Source: Candidatus Zixiibacteriota bacterium (GTDB lineage Bacteria > Zixibacteria > MSB-5A5 > SM1-73). From it: DNA of 6,511 nucleotides. Where the stretch lies: assembly GCA_022866585.1 (NCBI GenBank), contig JALHUP010000078.1, forward strand, positions 1 to 6,511, written 5' to 3'. The notes under the pieces are model-generated. The model did not search any database. It saw only the letters and a list, made by a program, of their open reading frames with translations, and was not told the DNA's origin. Positions 5,716 through 6,511 of the stretch are shown here, piece after piece. A program made the translations under genes and the position numbers. Position 1 is the stretch's first letter; each line of letters opens with the position of its first letter.

Positions 5716-6327
5716 ATGAATCTTCGAGATGAAATGCGATCAAGAATCAGAAGTGGGATAAGGCGAAAAAGTCTCAAACCATACGTCATTCGTCATTCGT
5801 CATTCGTCATTTTCTGTTTGTCACTCTCCATCTCGTTTCTTTTGTTCCTCCCTAGCTCGACCTCTTCGCAGGAAGGGAAAATCGGCTATGTGGATTCCAT
5901 GCGGCTTAGAAACGAATTCAAGGACTTCAAAGATGCCCAGGCTACATTAGATCAGGAGGTAAAAACCTGGCAAGAGGAGATAGCTCAATTGGGGAAGGTC
6001 GTCGACAGCCTGAAAGCCGATTCAGCCAAGGTTAGCCTTTTGCTAACTGAAGCGAAGAGAAAAGAGAAAAATGATTCTCTGGCAACAAAAAGAATAGAGT
6101 ATCAGAGAGCAGTCAACGAAACTTTTGGACCTGGCGGAAAATGGGAAAGAAAGAATGCAGAGTTGACCCAGCCTATCTTGAATAAGATCAACTTGGTTTT
6201 AGAAAAGATCGCCACCGAGGAAAATTTCATCATGATTTTTGATTCGGTCAATGGCAACATCGCCTATGCTAATAAGAAGTTAGATCTGACCAACCTGGTT
6301 TTGGAGGAGCTGGGGAAATTACAATAG
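5716..6327 (+). CDS. OmpH/Skp-family periplasmic chaperone
   Basis: The 203-residue protein is a likely periplasmic chaperone that holds unfolded outer-membrane proteins on their way to the Bam complex; its place directly after bamA supports this. The signal peptide has an unusually long, basic n-region (residues 1-28), a hydrophobic core (about 30-46, FVIFCLSLSISFLLFLP) and likely cleavage near SSTSS-Q (51-52). The mature part opens with the family hallmark KIGYVDS (55-61), followed by a long charged coiled-coil hairpin (about 65-170) and a C-terminal strand region (FIMIFDSVNGNIAYA), as in OmpH/Skp proteins. The ATG start is chosen because GGAGG (5703-5707) lies 8 nt upstream; an in-frame TTG at 5656 has no such site and lies in a palindrome. 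Four copies of CGTCATT encode V24-I32 just before the hydrophobic core. Sequence identity to Skp itself is low, so the family name is surer than the symbol. Confidence 0.88.
   Translation: MNLRDEMRSRIRSGIRRKSLKPYVIRHSSFVIFCLSLSISFLLFLPSSTSSQEGKIGYVDSMRLRNEFKDFKDAQATLDQEVKTWQEEIAQLGKVVDSLKADSAKVSLLLTEAKRKEKNDSLATKRIEYQRAVNETFGPGGKWERKNAELTQPILNKINLVLEKIATEENFIMIFDSVNGNIAYANKKLDLTNLVLEELGKLQ
5784..5811 (+). repeat. Four perfect CGTCATT heptamers within the ompH signal-peptide region
   Basis: Four identical 7-bp units lie head to tail inside the coding sequence and encode VIRHSSFVI. The sequence is open in all three frames on this strand. Loss of one unit would shift the downstream frame to a TAG at 5948-5950; gain of one would shift it to a TAG at 5853-5855. 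It is the only one of the five arrays with its pyrimidine-rich strand in the sense direction, and the only one without a mismatch. Confidence 0.9.
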
Positions 6328-6339
6328 GAACTTTTGCAT

Positions 6340-6430
6340 TGTCATTGCGAGTCCCGATGAAATCGGGACGAAGCCCCGCCATGGGCGGGACTTCGTCATC
6401 CCGCAAAGTGCGGGACTCTTTGCAATGACA
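6340..6430. repeat. Cloverleaf-like palindromic element with three hairpins
   Basis: The outer stem TGTCATTGC (6340-6348) pairs with GCAATGACA (6422-6430). Inside are three hairpins, each with a 3-nt loop: GTCCCGAT/ATCGGGAC (6351-6369), CCCGCC/GGCGGG (6375-6389, extendable by GAAG/CTTC at 6370-6373 and 6391-6394), and TCCCGCA/TGCGGGA (6399-6415). It begins 12 nt after the ompH stop. The TGTCATTGCGAG end is a word I recognise from interspersed repeats in many uncultured bacterial genomes. It carries no tRNA features. It may also stabilise or end the upstream transcript, but there is no terminal T-run. Confidence 0.75.
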
Positions 6431-6485
6431 CTCCATATAGTGCGGTTGCATTAATTGGCAAAGAAACCCAAAAAGGCTAAAGAAG

Positions 6486-6511
6486 ATGCCAAAGAAATTG
6501 GGTGAGATAGC
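6486..6511 (+). CDS. lpxD: Probable UDP-3-O-acylglucosamine N-acyltransferase LpxD, 5' fragment
   Basis: Only the first eight complete codons are in the window (MPKKLGEI, then a partial codon GC, fitting alanine). LpxD proteins often begin with a short leader followed by a LGEIA- or LADLA-like helix, and lpxD commonly follows bamA and ompH/skp in diderm bacteria. AAAGG (6472-6476) lies 9 nt upstream of the ATG. LpxD adds the second 3-hydroxyacyl chain in lipid A synthesis. The call depends mainly on gene order; eight residues cannot prove it. Confidence 0.5.

Noticed and set aside
6340..6430. tRNA gene, suggested by the cloverleaf shape
   Set aside because: There is no T-loop GTTCGA-like segment, no D-loop or anticodon arrangement, and the three loops are only 3 nt each.
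6455..6505. Short lysine-rich ORF from TTG 6455 to a TGA (16 codons)
   Set aside because: It has no ribosome binding site and is too short; the overlapping ATG at 6486 in another frame fits lpxD and the gene order better.

Overview
This window comes from a Gram-negative (diderm) bacterium. It carries an outer-membrane biogenesis block (bamA, an ompH/skp-type chaperone gene, and the first codons of a probable lpxD), preceded by an RNase E/G gene, the ribosomal protein L21 gene and a DUF116 membrane protein gene. All six genes are on the + strand. The gene set, the moderate base composition and the many short repeats would suit an uncultured candidate phylum, perhaps of the FCB type, but nothing in the sequence fixes the taxonomy.

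Layout: a compound palindrome (1-72); a DUF116 cysteine-rich membrane protein (121-939, GTG start); rng (924-2480, TTG start, overlapping the previous gene by 16 nt); a 230-bp gap with a heptamer array, a good sigma-70-like promoter and a structured leader; rplU (2711-3034), with no rpmA behind it; a 191-bp gap full of GC-rich hairpins; bamA (3226-5586), which has no Shine-Dalgarno sequence; a 129-bp gap with a heptamer array and a palindrome; ompH/skp (5716-6327); a three-hairpin cloverleaf-like repeat (6340-6430); and the start of a probable lpxD (6486 onward). BamA, the OmpH-type chaperone and LpxD belong to outer-membrane protein folding and lipid A synthesis, in the order commonly seen in diderms. 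RNase E/G and L21 belong to RNA processing and the ribosome.

The protein-coding content is conventional. The unusual signal is in the repeats. Five separate tandem arrays with a strict 7-bp period, built from related units (AGAGTAA, AATGACG/AGTGACG, AGTAACG, AAAGGTG-like, CGTCATT), sit at the end of rng, the end of rplU, the start of bamA, just after bamA and inside the ompH signal-peptide region. Because 7 is not a multiple of 3, each array reads the same way in all three frames. The purine-rich strand carries a stop in every frame, and the complementary strand is open in every frame. In this window the arrays with purine-rich sense strands provide the stop codons of rng and rplU, whereas the only array inside an ORF is in the open orientation. 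The ompH array (four perfect units) would frameshift the gene if one unit were lost or gained. Two further families of palindromic elements (AAGCC/GGCTT hairpins and TCCCGC/GCGGGA hairpins) occupy most of the remaining intergenic space.
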